Shown one piece after another: positions 44,656-57,299 of a stretch of 64,000 nucleotides of DNA. The position numbers and the translations under genes are program-made. A model generated the notes under the pieces. The model was not told where the DNA came from. It saw only the letters and a list, made by a program, of their open reading frames with translations, and made no database searches. Source of the DNA: Siphonodentalium dalli (taxonomy: Eukaryota > Mollusca > Scaphopoda > Gadilida > Siphonodentaliidae); contig CP136064.1 in NCBI GenBank assembly GCA_032622095.1, positions 145,653,954 to 145,717,953 of the forward strand, given 5' to 3'. The stretch's first letter is position 1. The number at the start of each line of letters is the position of its first letter.

Positions 44656-46945
44656 TAGTCCAGGAGATATTGGTCGACCTCTGCACCCCCCCCCCCAGGA
44701 CTCAACTTCACCCCACTAATTTTCTTTCTTAATGGCTCCTCTAATTTTTTTCGGTTGTTAACAAGAAAAAAAAGTGGCTGCAGAGACCCCAGACAAGATG
44801 GCGTCCATAATGGCGGCCATTTTGTTTATATGCACCAGGTCTCTTTGATCGTCGTTATAGTAAAGATGATATCACATGCGGTCTTGTTTTCCGTTCGATT
44901 CGTTATGCTAATATACAACACTTACAAATTAGCCACATATCCGACCCAAAAATCCAATATGGCGGCCAAGATGGCCGCCGAAATGTGAAAATATGCTATT
45001 TTTCTGACATTTCACCACCTTTCGTTTGTCTCGTTGGAAAATGTTGGCACATTGGCGTGATGTTATACATCTGGCGAACACATGGAGACCATAATATATA
45101 TTCATTGTGGGATATGTTTGTCCGATATCACGTTTTCAAATGCCGGTATAATAGGTCAAAGCCGAATCGATGCTAATAACCCGATGTAATGTTTCGAATC
45201 AATGAATATTATTGCTATCATAACAACACCCATACATATATATGTGCAGGAGATACTCGAGCTAGGATTCTTCTTATACCTGAGTTGAGGAGTATTCACC
45301 CAAATCCAAGATGGCGGCCAAAATGGCCACCAGAAATAGAAAAATCGCCGAAAATCGCTGATTTTGATATCAGTGATGTTTATTGTCACGCCAACTCCGC
45401 ACCTGTTTACTATTGTGAGTTGGGAACACTTAAGCGAAAAACTTTCCTTATATCAAATCCAAAAAAAGTCCCCCAAATCCAAAATGGCGGACAGATTTTG
45501 AAAAATCACCGAAATTCCCTCATTTTCACATCATTGGGCATTATTTTCGAGACAACTGCACACATATTGACAGTTGAGTTGGAAATACTGAGGTGAAGTA
45601 ATTACCTTGCATTTCATGCATGAAATTGTTTTCCAAATCGAAGATGGCGGCCAAAATGGCGACCGAAATTTTAAAACAAGCTAACATTCCTTTACTTTCT
45701 TACGATGGGCAATATTGTTACGCGAATTCTGCCCACAATTACATGTTCATATGGAACATTGATGTGAAGTATTCATTTGAGTTTGGCAAACTCTCACACT
45801 CAATATGGCGGCCAGAAATTGAAAATAAGTCGATATTATCACATACTAATTTCAACCTTTTGTCTCAATATCGATCTGTATGGACGAAACGGTACATAAT
45901 ATAAGCCATCTATTAGTTCCAACATAAGTCGTAGCCTTTTGGAAGGATGAAAACCTACAATCGCGATGTGACATTTCAAAATCCATTCTCCATTAAGGGT
46001 ACATACCGGCCGTAACCGTATATAGGTGCGCCGAATAGTCATATTATGACTTCCAAGAATCAAAACAACAGTACCTTAGCTTATTCTGATTTGCCACATT
46101 CAGCATTATCTGGACCAGTTTCCGTCTCTTCGTCAGATTAATCTATCTCGCTTACAACAACACAACAGTTTTCTACATTTATTTGTATAAGGGTCCCGCT
46201 AATCGGGAATATTTCAAACAATACATATGCCGGTGTCCAGCTCACGTGTTTGTTTCGAAAACTTGGAATTCTTATCCTTATTCTTGGCGAGCTTCATTCG
46301 TGGTATAGCTTATGGTATAATTCAGATGCTACATATGGGGTATGGGCGTCATCTTGTGTGATAAACTAGAAAGGTATTCGGTCGATGCGTATACTAGCAT
46401 TCCGAAGGATCTATCTGCGTATTTCAGCTTTGGTGACCTAATGGGGATAACAACATGTACACCTGGTGATCTTCCCAAACAGCCACTTCTCAATATATGG
46501 TTAATCAATTCACATACTCATCTAATGCACTGACATACCCGGACAACTTCTGTATAAGGCTCCGAATGACACTTGACGGATGCCGTTCTGCTAAGTCGTA
46601 GAAGACCATAATGCATAATATACCCACACTTCTTGAACATGATCCTAAGGGCAATCTTGTTGGCGTCCAGCAATCGTCTCACCGAACAGATCCAAGCAGA
46701 TGATAACAATCCACACGGTGCTAGTTTGTGGGAATGTGTCATGATAGTGGAAATGAAATTGGACCATGACTACACCGCCACTTCTTTTGGTATGTTTTAT
46801 ATTCAGACAGGATCTCGTGTGTGGCTTTGCTTTCCTTGTATGCTAAGATTGTATGTTCCCATCCGTTTGGAAGCTGTTCTTAATCAACTGGACCAGGGGT
46901 GTACCATTGGCTACTACTATATAAGCCTCACCCAGACTGGGGTGT
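44656..46945. repeat. Left arm of a very large inverted repeat
   Basis: From AGTCCAGGAGATATTGG at 44656, this arm is matched in inverted orientation by 54905 downward. It continues to 46148 against about 53370, to 46460 against 53141, and, after a gap, from 46627 to about 46945 against 50690 to 50380. Both arms carry the same series of units with GATGGCGGCC-type cores (44797, 44957, 45305, 45480, 45640, 45800). Identity looks like roughly 75-85 percent by eye. No transposase frame was recognised. Confidence 0.82.
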
Positions 46946-47339
46946 AGCCTTAAATGCGATGCCTTTGATAGTTGGTTGATGTCATACCCACGCTGGATGG
47001 TGGTCGGTATGGTTCAAGACAGTACAAATGCCATAAACACAATGGTGAAACGTTCAACGCGAAGAACATCAAGAGGAATGTTACGTTGATGAGATCTTGC
47101 ATTCAGTTCAACATACGTTGGGTACACCTAGTGATTTCTTGGTAACATCACCATTGCGACCATTTTCATGCATGATACATTAACTACTATATTCTAAAGT
47201 TATATATAACAAGACAGTCAATGACTGTGGGGTCGCTCAACAGACTGCAAAGACTGATACGACTGGAACTCTGGAGACCACACCAGTCAGAACTTTCATA
47301 AACACTTTAAAAGAAGTAGATATCTAAAGAGTTAAATCT
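46946..47339. other. Core spacer without recognised content
   Basis: Lies between the left arm and the 150-bp array. Nothing conserved was recognised. Confidence 0.4.
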
Positions 47340-48290
47340 AAAAATAAAATTTGGAGTTCTCCCTGGCCACGCCCACATTTGACCCAGTGACCTGATTTGA
47401 ACAAAACTGAATCCCAGTCACCCAAGGATCCTTCATACCAAATATGAACCCATATACCCTGATGGTATTTGAGAAGAAGTCACTTTAAGAATACTATGGA
47501 GGGAAAGAGTTATGGCCCTGGCTTCGCAACTATTTCAAGTGAACTCATTTGAACAAATCTGAATGTGAGTCACCTAGGGAACATCCACACAAAATATGAA
47601 ACCATTCGGTCTTATTGTTCTGAAGAAGATGTTTAAAAGAATTACTATGGTGAGAAAGAGTTATGGCCCTGGCTTCGCAACTATTTGACCCAGTGACCGC
47701 ATTTGAACAAATCTGAATGAAAATCACATAGGGAAGATCCACACCAAATATGAACCCATTTGGTCTTATGTTTCCAGAGGAGAAGATGTTCAAATAATTG
47801 TTGTCGGACGTATGGACGGACAGACGATGGACGGTCGAGGAGTGATGACTATAGCTCCGCCGGAGCACAGGTAGGGTGGCTGGTTGATAATCAAATCTCT
47901 TATTTCCGCCCCTATTTGAACAAACGTGAATCCCCATCTATGAGATCCATTCATTTGGTAATTTCAGACATTAGATTTTAAAAGTTGAACTGAACTGATT
48001 TTCCTAAAATGACCCCAAATCTGAAAAAATCTAAACCCCAGTCACCGAAGGACCCTCCATACCAAACATAAGCTAAATAGTCCAGAACTCCAGATGGTTC
48101 TTGAGAAGAAATTGTTTTGAGAATTACTATGGAAGGAAAGAGTTATGGCCCTGACTTCTCACCTATTTGGCCTGATGAACTCATTTTAACAAATCTGAAT
48201 GTGAGTCATCTGGGGGACATCCACACCTAAATATATAAACCCATTTGGTCTTTAATATGTATCTGGAGAAGAAAACAATTGATGGACGGA
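47340..48290. repeat. Tandem array of about 150-bp units, left block
   Basis: AGTTATGGCCCTGGCTTC or a close variant marks units at 47508, 47659 and 48141. The order within units is CTATTTGACCCAGTGACC, CATTTGAACAAATCTGAA, GTCACCxAxGGA and CACACCAAATATGAACC. A GACGGAC-rich terminal module sits at 47803-47870. The matching block at 49470-50170 lies beyond the foldback element. Confidence 0.8.
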
Positions 48291-48451
48291 TAGAGACATA
48301 ATGACAGATTGATGGATGGGAGAACAGTCTGACATAGAGACTGACAAATTCAATCCAATATACCCCCCCCCCAAGTTTTCTTTGAAAAATCAGGGTATAA
48401 TGAGTTCAACTGGATACTGGTGGTTAAGAACATAATATTCGAACAGACAAG

Positions 48452-49149
48452 CCTGAACATAGTGTCTGACATTTGCAGAATGAGGTCCCCAAAGGGTGAA
48501 TTTAATGACACAATCCTGCAATGCGGGCTAGCATCACCAAATTCACCCTCTGGGGACCTCATTCTGTGTAGGCCTCAACCGCTATGGGAGACATAGCATC
48601 AGATTGAAGTTCTCCAGTTAAAGTTGGTGATGTGCACCCATTGGGCACCTCAATTATGCATTTTATATTCACAAATTAGGGGATATAGAAACTAAACAGA
48701 AGGGAAAAAGTAAGTAAAAATGTCAATTTAAGTGTCTATGTACTTCCCAGAAGATGCAAAGGGTGAATTTAATGACACAATCCTGCAATGCGGGCTAGCA
48801 TCACCAAATTCACCCTCTGGGGACCTCATTCTGTGTATGCCTCAACTGCTATGGGAGACATAGCATTAGATTGAAGTTCTCCAGTTAAAGTTGGTGATGT
48901 GCACCCATTGGGCACCTCAATTATGCATTTTATATTCACAAATTAGGGGATATAGAAACTAAACAGAAGGGAAAAAGTAAGTACAAATGTAAATTTAAGT
49001 GTCTATATACTTCCCAGAAGATGAGGCCTAAGCAGAATGAGGACCCTGGCTAGTGTATTTGGTGATGCTAGACTGCTGTGCAGGGTAGCATAACTAAATC
49101 CACCCTCTGGGGACCTCATTCTGCAAATGCCAGACACACTAAATTCAGG
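48452..49149. mobile_element. Foldback element with about 50-bp inverted ends and internal duplication
   Basis: The left end (CCTGAACATAGTGTCTGACA, then TTTGCAGAATGAGGTCCCC) is inverted at the right end, which finishes GGGGACCTCATTCTGCAAAT and GCCAGACACACTAAATTCAGG-type text. Internal copies of the same arm occur near 48540-48567 and 48807-48835, and a 267-bp segment is tandemly duplicated (starts 48491 and 48758). Parts can therefore fold back at several scales. It encodes no protein. Confidence 0.78.
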
Positions 49150-49469
49150 TTAGAGAACAATAATTAGTTTTGATTTTATTTTAATAACAAACACTGGCAT
49201 GAGTGCTAGCTAAGCATTAGTTCACACCTGTCAGCCTGATAAACATCTCAATTGATGACTGTGTGTGTATTTATATTAACCCCCTCTCTGTCTGTAGCTA
49301 ATACAATTGACCTAATCTGCTGGTGGGAGAGATTATGTGAGTTAGGAGATGAGATAGGGTGGAATGCTGTTGATTGGGGCAGGGTGGGGTTCTGTGTCAT
49401 GTGTGGGGGGGGGTGATATTTGTTTTTTGTATGTTAAATTGATCAAGGAGTTCCTGAATTTTTTATTAT

Positions 49470-50170
49470 TTTTTTTTTAATTATGGCCCTAGCTCCACCC
49501 CTATTTGACCCAGTGACCCAATTTGAACAAATCTGAACCCCAGTCATTCAATGAACCCCCATACCAAATATAAACTAAATCGGCATAATGGTTCTAGACA
49601 AAAAGTCGTTATAAGAATTACCAAGGAGGAATATAGTTATGGCCCTGGTTTCGCAACTATTTGACACAGTGACCTCATTTGAACAAATCTGATTTCCAGT
49701 CACCCAAGGTCCCTCAGTACCAAATATAAGCTAAATCGGCCCAATATTTTTTTAGAAGAAGTCATTGTAAGAATTACTATGAGTTATGGCCATGGTTTCT
49801 CAACTAATTGACCGGGTGACCTCATTTAAACAAATCTGAACACCAGTCACCCAAGGACCTTCCATCCAAATATTAGCTAAATCGGCACAATGGTTATGGA
49901 CAAGAAGTTGTTGTAAGAATTACTATGGAGGAATAGAGTTATGGCCCTGGTTTCGCAACTATTTGACCCAGTGACCTCATTTGAACAAATCTGAATGAGT
50001 CACCTAGGGAACATCCACACCAAATATGAACCAATTCGGTATGATGGTTTCAGAGGAGAAGATGTTTTTTTTTAAGTTGACGGACGGCTAGACGGACGGA
50101 CGGATGGACGACGGACGAGGAGTGATGACTATGGCTCCACCGGAGACTTCGTCTCAGGTGAGCTAAAAAG
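49470..50170. repeat. Tandem array of about 150-bp units, right block
   Basis: AGTTATGGCC starts units at 49635, 49782 and 49937, preceded by a variant at 49479. Spacing is 147-156 bp. The block ends in the GACGGAC-rich module and CTCCACCGGAGACTTCGTCT. Same family as 47340-48290. Confidence 0.85.
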
Positions 50171-50379
50171 CAATATTATCATAAAGGTCGCGTTCCCCAG
50201 CATCCACAGTCATTGCCATCGAGACTATAAATTGTTCTTTAAATATATAGTGAAATAAATGCACCACAGTTCCTGACATTTCCTTGAATAATACCACCCA
50301 CCTACTGACACTAACCATGAGAGAGGATAACAAAAACGCATACCTTCATGCTATAGAGACATTATCATTTAGTCCATCC

Positions 50380-50689
50380 GACTGTTTTGAGGGAGGCTAG
50401 CATAGTATTATCCAGACAAAATTGTACGTATTGTCAAGTTGAATCAGAACGGCTTCGAAACTGATGTGGAAATACAATCTTAAACACACAAAAAAAACCG
50501 ACACGCATGACATTCTTAACTTAAACATGCACCATGTGTAGGGGTGGTGTATACCGTGGCCCATTTCATTCCCACTATCATGGCGCATGTCCACAAACTA
50601 GCACCGCGAGTATTGTCTTCTCTGCTGTGAGATATTCCACGAGACAACTGCGGGACGTCACACAGATTGCTTCGGATCATGGTCAAGAA
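50380..50689. repeat. Inner part of the right arm of the large inverted repeat
   Basis: Reversed, it reads CGGTGCTAGTTTGTGGACAT, CATGATAGTGGGAATGAAAT and further words that align with 46627-46945. It is cut off from the rest of the right arm by the CR1-like LINE. Confidence 0.8.
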
Positions 50690-53140
50690 GGATAGGATAG
50701 GATAGGATAATTTATTTACAATATACATGAATTGTACAATGGCAGAAATACATAATAAGGTAAAGCAGTATATTGTCGGGGGTAGCCTAGCCCTATCGGA
50801 CTGTCTTCCTGCTACCCCCTAAAACAGGTATCAGTATAAATAATAGAATAGATGCTTGTATCCATATCCACGCACACGAACAGACTATAATCATATATCA
50901 AACTTTGTAGAATCCAGTACTTAGGTCATAACAAAAACAAGTATTGGTGTGGTTGTGAGCCAATCCAGACGAGTTATAAGATCGAAAATGTATTATCTCT
51001 CCATATGATTGTTTTGAACTGTTCAGATTTTCTAAACATATGACAGTTTCCGTTCCAGTTCCAGTTCCATGGGTTTATTAGGAACAAAACAGTTAGTTTT
51101 TTGTTGCTACAACGGATTCAGGCGAGAAATACCACCATCTTTAGTTCGGTAAACACAATGAGGATCTATAAAGATCGCCGGGAAGTCTCTTTGTTGAGTG
51201 AGGTTCTGGTATAATTCAGATTAACAATATTACATATATGTAATGTTCTATGTATGTCTAGCGGTATAGGGTTATAGCCACGTTAGAGTAATCATAATAA
51301 TATACGGTAGCATCTATGATGTATGGTAGTGTATGGGCATGCTAGGAACGAGAATGCGATGTGTGTCCACTTGCAGGTACGTTGTGAAGAACATTATTAG
51401 AGTAGAGTTAGGATTATGTATCGCGTATGACAATTAATGTTCGTAGTAGTATATAGAGCACAATCGGGACATCCTTTGTTTTTACAGCGTACATTTTCTG
51501 GGTAATTTCTCAGCATGGCTATCTGTAAGCGCTTCTTCAATGTATGCCTGCTTTGGCAAGAAGTATAGACTTTTTCCATATTGTTCCATGTTGTGGGGAA
51601 GGCGTGGTGGGGTAGGTTTCCTGACCAGTCAGTTCTAGGAAGTTCCAACAGTACGGGATTCGGGTGTCTTGGGGTTGATTTTGCTCGTTTGTTGTACATC
51701 ATTCCAAAAGACGCAGGCAGACGGTTATAACACCAGTCATGCATGAACATTGAGGAATTGAGAGTGTGTAAGTCATATATTTTTAAGATATTCTCTCTTT
51801 TAAAGAGTGGATCTGTGTGACTCCTGTACTTCTTATTGCATATTATACGCAATGCTCGTTTTTGTAATAGGAATATTTTCTTGACTTCCGGAACATGACC
51901 CCATATTTGGATACCATAAACTAAGTGGCTTTGAATCAGTGCATAGTACAATGTTTTCAATGCTTTACTTGGGAAAAAGTTTTTCACCTTATTGATGCAG
52001 TAGATTGCATGTGATACTTTGGAGCAGATTACGGATATGTGCTTTTTTGAATGTCAAGTTCTCATCAATGTGGATACCTAAGAATGTTGTCGAAGATTCA
52101 CGCCCAAGATTTCCTATTCGGTTCAATTCAATGTTATTTAGCTTTAATTTCAAAGTCTTCCATTTTTTGTCATTGTTTTGTGGGTGTAAAAGCATATAAT
52201 TGCTTTTATTAATATTAATTGAAAGTTTATTGCAGCAGCACTAATCGGATACATTGGCTAATTCATTGTTGACGTAACTTTGTACTAGTTCGCCATCTTT
52301 ACCGCTTGTGAACAGTGTGGTGTCATCGGCATACGATAAAGTGTCCATTGTTGTAGAATTTACCATATCATTCACGTATATTAAAAAAAATAATCGGCCC
52401 AAGAATTTAGCCTTGGGGTACCCCACAGGAGGTATTCATTAGGCTAGATGTACTTCCACTATATTCAACGTATTGCCTCCTCTCATTCAAATAACTATGG
52501 ATCCATGACATTGCTACACCCCTGATGCCATAGTGGTCAAGTTTCGATATCAGTATGTTGTGGTGGATCGTATCGAATGCTTTAGATAAATCAATAAATA
52601 CAGCTAAGGTGGAATCCCGTGACGGTGTATCATTATTTTTAACGACATGATCTAGAATGTGCATTATCGGATGAAATGTTGAGTGATTTGGTCTGAATCC
52701 ATATTGGTGTGTATACAAGATTTCTTGTTTATTTAGAAAATCTACTAGTCGTTTTTGCATAATTTTTTCAAGCAGTTTAGAGAACGATCAGGATACTGAT
52801 TGGGCGATAGTTTGTATTTCCTTAGAGTTATTTATTTTAGGAATGGGGACTACTTTGGAAATTGTCATTTTCCTTGGGAATATTCCCGCTTCAATCGATA
52901 GATTAAATATATGCTTAAGTGGTGGGGCTATTATGCGGTCGATATTCCGTTGTGAAGTGTGGGTAGTCGGTACATTGTGGTCTTCTCCTTAGCAGATAGA
53001 CATCTGTCCGAGGGAATGAGACAGCTAGCAACCTTCGAAACACTGTCGAAGTTGTCCACGTATGCCAATGCGTTCGCTGAGTTTTTGTGAGTTGACGAAC
53101 CGTCTATTGAGACGTGACTAGCTAACTGGTTCGCCAGTTG
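50690..53140 (-). pseudogene. CR1-like LINE: reverse transcriptase and C-terminal region
   Basis: On the minus strand, starting near 53125, the linker reads FANQLASHVS and VDNFDSVSKVA. RT blocks follow: HIFNLSIEAGIFP (52910), YGFRPNHSTFHP (52690), AVFIDLSKAFDTIHHNILIS (52600) and CGVPQG. After a frame change come LIYVNDM and LSYADDTTLF (52330; catalytic YADD kept). A further frame shift is followed by TTFLGIHIDENLTF. A 196-codon frame (51987-51397) then gives HLVYGIQIWGH and FPTTWNN. The 3' end is a (GGATA)n tail on the plus strand at 50690-50710, next to TTTATTTACAATATACATGA. A tandem tail and these RT blocks fit CR1 or Jockey-type elements. The endonuclease is absent and frames are broken, so it is inactive. 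Confidence 0.88.
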
Positions 53141-54905
53141 TACATGTCGTTATCCCCATGGGGTATGAGACACATACATAGAGATGCCCTTCTGTAAGCT
53201 TGTATACTCATCGACCATATGCCTTCCTAGTTCAAGATGATGCACAAATCCCATATTTAGCAAATATTTAAAGCCGTAAGCTAGACACCGGAAAATGAAT
53301 TGTTTGAAACGTTATGATTAGAGGGACCCTTCTCCCAGGAAGTAGTGAATTCTTTGTCGGTGTGAGCGACCTAGATTTATCAGACAAAGAAATGGAAGCT
53401 GGTCCAGATAATTATAGACGTGACGTGGCAAATCAGAATCTGTTATCAGGTTCTGAACTTCTGATATGACTATTCGGCTCACCTATGGTTACGGCAAGTA
53501 TCGGCGCTAAGTGGAGAGTGGATTTCGAAATGCCACATCGCGATAATAATTGTGGATTTTCGTCTTTCCAGATGGATACGAGCTATGTCATGCGTTATGG
53601 TACGTTTAAGTTGAACTAATAGTTGGTTTATATACGGTTTCGTCTATACATACCGATATTATGACAAAAAGTTGAAATTAGGATGTGAAAATATCGATTT
53701 CTTTTCAATTTATGGCCGCCAATTTAGCCGCGATCTTGACTGAGTATCAATTGCCAAATCCTAATGAATACTTCACATAAATATTCCATATTAACATGTA
53801 ATGGTGGGTAGAAATCGCGAAACAATAACGCCCGTCGTAAGAAAGTAAAGGACTGTAGTCGTGTTTTCAAATTTAGGTCGCCAGTTTGGCCGCCATCTTC
53901 GATTTGGAAAACAATTTCTTGCATGAGATGTAAGGTAATTACTTCACCTCAGTATTTCCAACTCAACTGTAAGCATGGGTGGAGTTGTCTCGACAATAAT
54001 GCCCAATTATGTAAATATGAGGGAATTTCGGTGATTTTTCAAAATCTGTCCGCCATTGTGGGCGCCATTTTTTGGATTTGGGGGACTGTTATGTTAATGC
54101 AATATAAGGACAGATCTTCGACTCAGTGTTACCAACTCACAATAGTAAACAGGTGTGGAGTTGTCGTGACAATAACTGTCACTGATGTTAAAATCAGCGA
54201 TTTTCGGCGATTTTTCTATTTCCCGTGGCCATTTTGGCCGGCATCTTGGATTTGGATAAATATTCCACAACTCAGGTAAAAGAAGAATCCTAGCCCGGGT
54301 ATCTCCTGCACATATATAATCATGGCTGGAGTAATAATAGCAATAACACTCATTGATTCGAAACATGCATTGTGTTATTAGCGTCGATTTGGCTTTGACC
54401 GGATTATACCGGCATTTGGTAAAACGTGATATCGCACCAAAATATGCAGCAAGGAATGTATATTATGGTCCCCGTGTGTTCGCCAATGACTCTTCTAGAC
54501 GATAAATGTATAAAATCGCATCAAGGTGCCAACATTTTCCCACAGAGACAAACGAAAGGTTGTGAAATGTCCGAAAAATAGCATATTTTCACATTTCGGC
54601 GGCCATCTTGGCCGCCATATTGGATTTTTGGCTAATTTCTAAGGGTTGCATATTACCACAACGAATCGAACGGAAAAGAAGACCGCATGTGACATCATCT
54701 TTACTGTAACGGCGATCAAAGATACCTGGTGCATATACAAAAAATGGCCGCCATGATGGACGCCATCTTGTCTGGAGTCTCTGCGGCCACTTTTTTATCT
54801 TGTTAAGAACCGAAAAAAATTAGATTAGCCATTGAGAAAGAAAATTAGTGGGTGAAGTTGAGTCCTGGGGGGTGCAGAGGTCTACCAATATCTCCTGGAC
54901 TCATA
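53141..54905. repeat. Outer part of the right arm of the large inverted repeat
   Basis: Inverted counterpart of 44656 to about 46460. The landmarks, reversed, are CCAGGAGATATTGG, AAGATGGCGTCCATCATGG, CTGGTCCAGATAATT-type words and GGGGATAACGACATGT at the LINE junction. Translated frames on the two arms look alike (CAGDTRARIL..EIEKSPKIADF), but stops and shifts make coding unlikely. Confidence 0.82.
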
Positions 54906-54962
54906 GATACGTATATTTGAAGTTCTAAAATTAAATTTATAACATTTCCCCAATGTACGTGA

Positions 54963-55023
54963 CTAATGTTTTGTAAAATAATTCATGGGCGATCTGATGC
55001 ATGCATCTTCTTTTCTTGTACCT
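54963..55023. repeat. Outer inverted-repeat block, right copy
   Basis: Inverted copy of 43545-43603 containing CGATCTGATGCATGCATCTT. It lies about 60 bp outside the right arm, whereas the left copy lies about 1 kb outside the left arm. Confidence 0.75.
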
Positions 55024-57110
55024 CCATGTCAGAAGGGAATGATGGGTATATTGGACTACATGCGTCCGTCCGTCCGCATGTTTTCGGATCTCAATAACAT
55101 TTTGTATAAATGTTCAGCACTATGCGGACATTCGGAGGAGTTTCAATCATGTTGTTCGCATTCTCCGTTCTAGAGTTATTCATCGTTGTTTATCCGGAAA
55201 TATTGATTTTGGCCGTCGGCCTGATTATCTCAGCCATGGGTTATATTATCTTGATGCATGTATGTTCACTATCTCAAAGGCTTTTAATGAAATGTCAGTA
55301 GGTGGTTTTTTTTTGCATTTTGCATCTAGAGTTATGTTTTGTCCGTCAGTACAAATATGTCCCAATGAAATTTAGCATGAATGTTGACCATCATGAGGAC
55401 TTTCAAAGAAGTTATATTATTGTTTTCACGATTCATATTAGATGGTTCTTTCCTTTGTTTATATTAAAATATTAATATTTTGTCTGTCCGCATGAATGTC
55501 TCAACCATGGGTAATCAAATCTCAATGGAACTGGGTGGATATATTCAATACAAGGACAGCTTTAAAAGGATGTGATCGAAATAGGTCACGGTCCTGTAAC
55601 TTCTATATACTTAAAGTATGCTCACCCCGACGGTATGCCACATGAGTGACCGACCAGTTCTTGTTGAATATATGTTCCGAAGAAGTTCCCCCTTTTTAAC
55701 CCCTACTTTAAACAGAAACAGTTTACTGCCGTTATATAATCGTAACAAGATACGGGGGGTATTTTTGTTGAAATATTATGCTGTTGTGTAAAAATTTATA
55801 TGTGGCACGTCTTCACAGACAATGCAAATTGAAAGTATCCAACCGCAAATGATATATCAGCAGGTATCCGAGTATTGTAAAATATCATAGCGTTCTGTTG
55901 ATATGGGGGACCACCGTGAGCCAAGGATCTACCGTCGTAGAGAACAAATTAGTCGGGAAGATAGCAACTTAAACCATTAATAAACTTCCTAGAAGATTAG
56001 GCGTTCGGGGTGAAGATGAATTGTCGAATTAGTGTGTCTATTATACGCACATTATCATGAGAGAGTGTCTGCTGACTCTAATATAATATGTCTACAGATC
56101 AACTAGATGTATATGTCATGTATACGCACCGGTAATATTCGAGGGGGATATATATACCTCCGCCATTACTTCGCTCGATACCTGCGTTTTCTATGATAAG
56201 CCAGATGTGGGTCTGGGGAAAAAATGCAGACACACTCAGGCTAAAATAATGTACAGCTATTGTATCCAGTTGTCTGGTATATACATGTTTATAGCGTGGT
56301 ACATGACGAGAAAGCACCAATATAAATGCCATGTCGATCAAGGTATTATAGAACCATGTTCTCATATATGTGTCTTATAAACATCGTCATATGATCAATG
56401 TTTGACACTTTGACGACGACAATCAAAATTATGCAGATGAAATACTGCTGTTCGATTTTCTAACATAATTGTTTCCGAAATACCATTCCGGGGCTGACGA
56501 AAACAGCTCTGTTTCCCATGCAATGACGGTATAGCAAATTATACATGTAATATCGAACCAAAGCCAGATGCTTTGGGTCGTATATACACTATATCTGATT
56601 TTGTGACGTCACCAATTATTATCTAATACGACGCTGCTGTTTTGAATTTGTGCGAGCACGTTTGTCGCACAGTAGATCGGTGGGCTTAAAGCATTAATGT
56701 CGTAATCGGAAAATCGTGTTACTGTGTCTTTCGGTTACTGGTATTGCAAATGAGAATTATGCACATTGAATTACAATGTAAGTTCAATCATAGTGTTAGT
56801 AACGGGTAGTTTACCTTTTATTGAGAAAAAAAGACACAATAAATAACGACACTATAGTAGCTACAGTCCACACATTGTGGGGCAAGTGAAAAGTTATCGA
56901 AATTCGTGATGTGAAATATAATAAGATTTTCAAATTTACAGGTCTACTGTGGGCCTTTAAAGTACAGCACTTGGTACTGTGCGAGACGAAATAGCATATA
57001 TTTAATATGGAATTAATTATTATCATAAGACTATGTAGTACATACATGCATGTGATAATCCATAAATATCATGGAATGATAGGGAATCGAAGGGAAACAC
57101 ATAAGAAATG
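55024..57110. other. No recognisable gene or element
   Basis: Apart from GTCCGTCCGTCCGCATG words near 55065 no structure stands out. Short open frames show no domain. Confidence 0.5.
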
Positions 57111-57248
57111 AACGGCGGTTTCAATGTGGTCATGGGATTTTGACCGCGAGAAAATTTCAGCAAACTGCATGAACCCCGAGGGGGTTCATGCGGAGTTTGC
57201 TGATTTTTTATCGCGGTCAAGCCCCATGACCACGTTGAATCCGCCGTT
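57111..57248. mobile_element. 138-bp hairpin (foldback MITE candidate)
   Basis: AACGGCGGTTTCAATGTGGT pairs with the right arm, which ends ACCACGTTGAATCCGCCGTT. Pairing continues through TGACCGCGA and CAGCAAACT to a tip made of CATGAACCCC and GGGGTTCATG. Arms are about 67 bp and close to 90 percent matched. Confidence 0.82.
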
Positions 57249-57299
57249 TATTATTTATATTTATATACTTACGCTCTTTAAAACACTTCTCCAAATATG

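Noticed and set aside
45189-45596. 135-codon frame with a similar translation on the opposite arm at 54094-54366
   Set aside because: Similarity follows from the inverted DNA repeat. The second frame is shorter, changes include non-conservative ones, and surrounding units carry stops, so I see no sign of protein-level selection.
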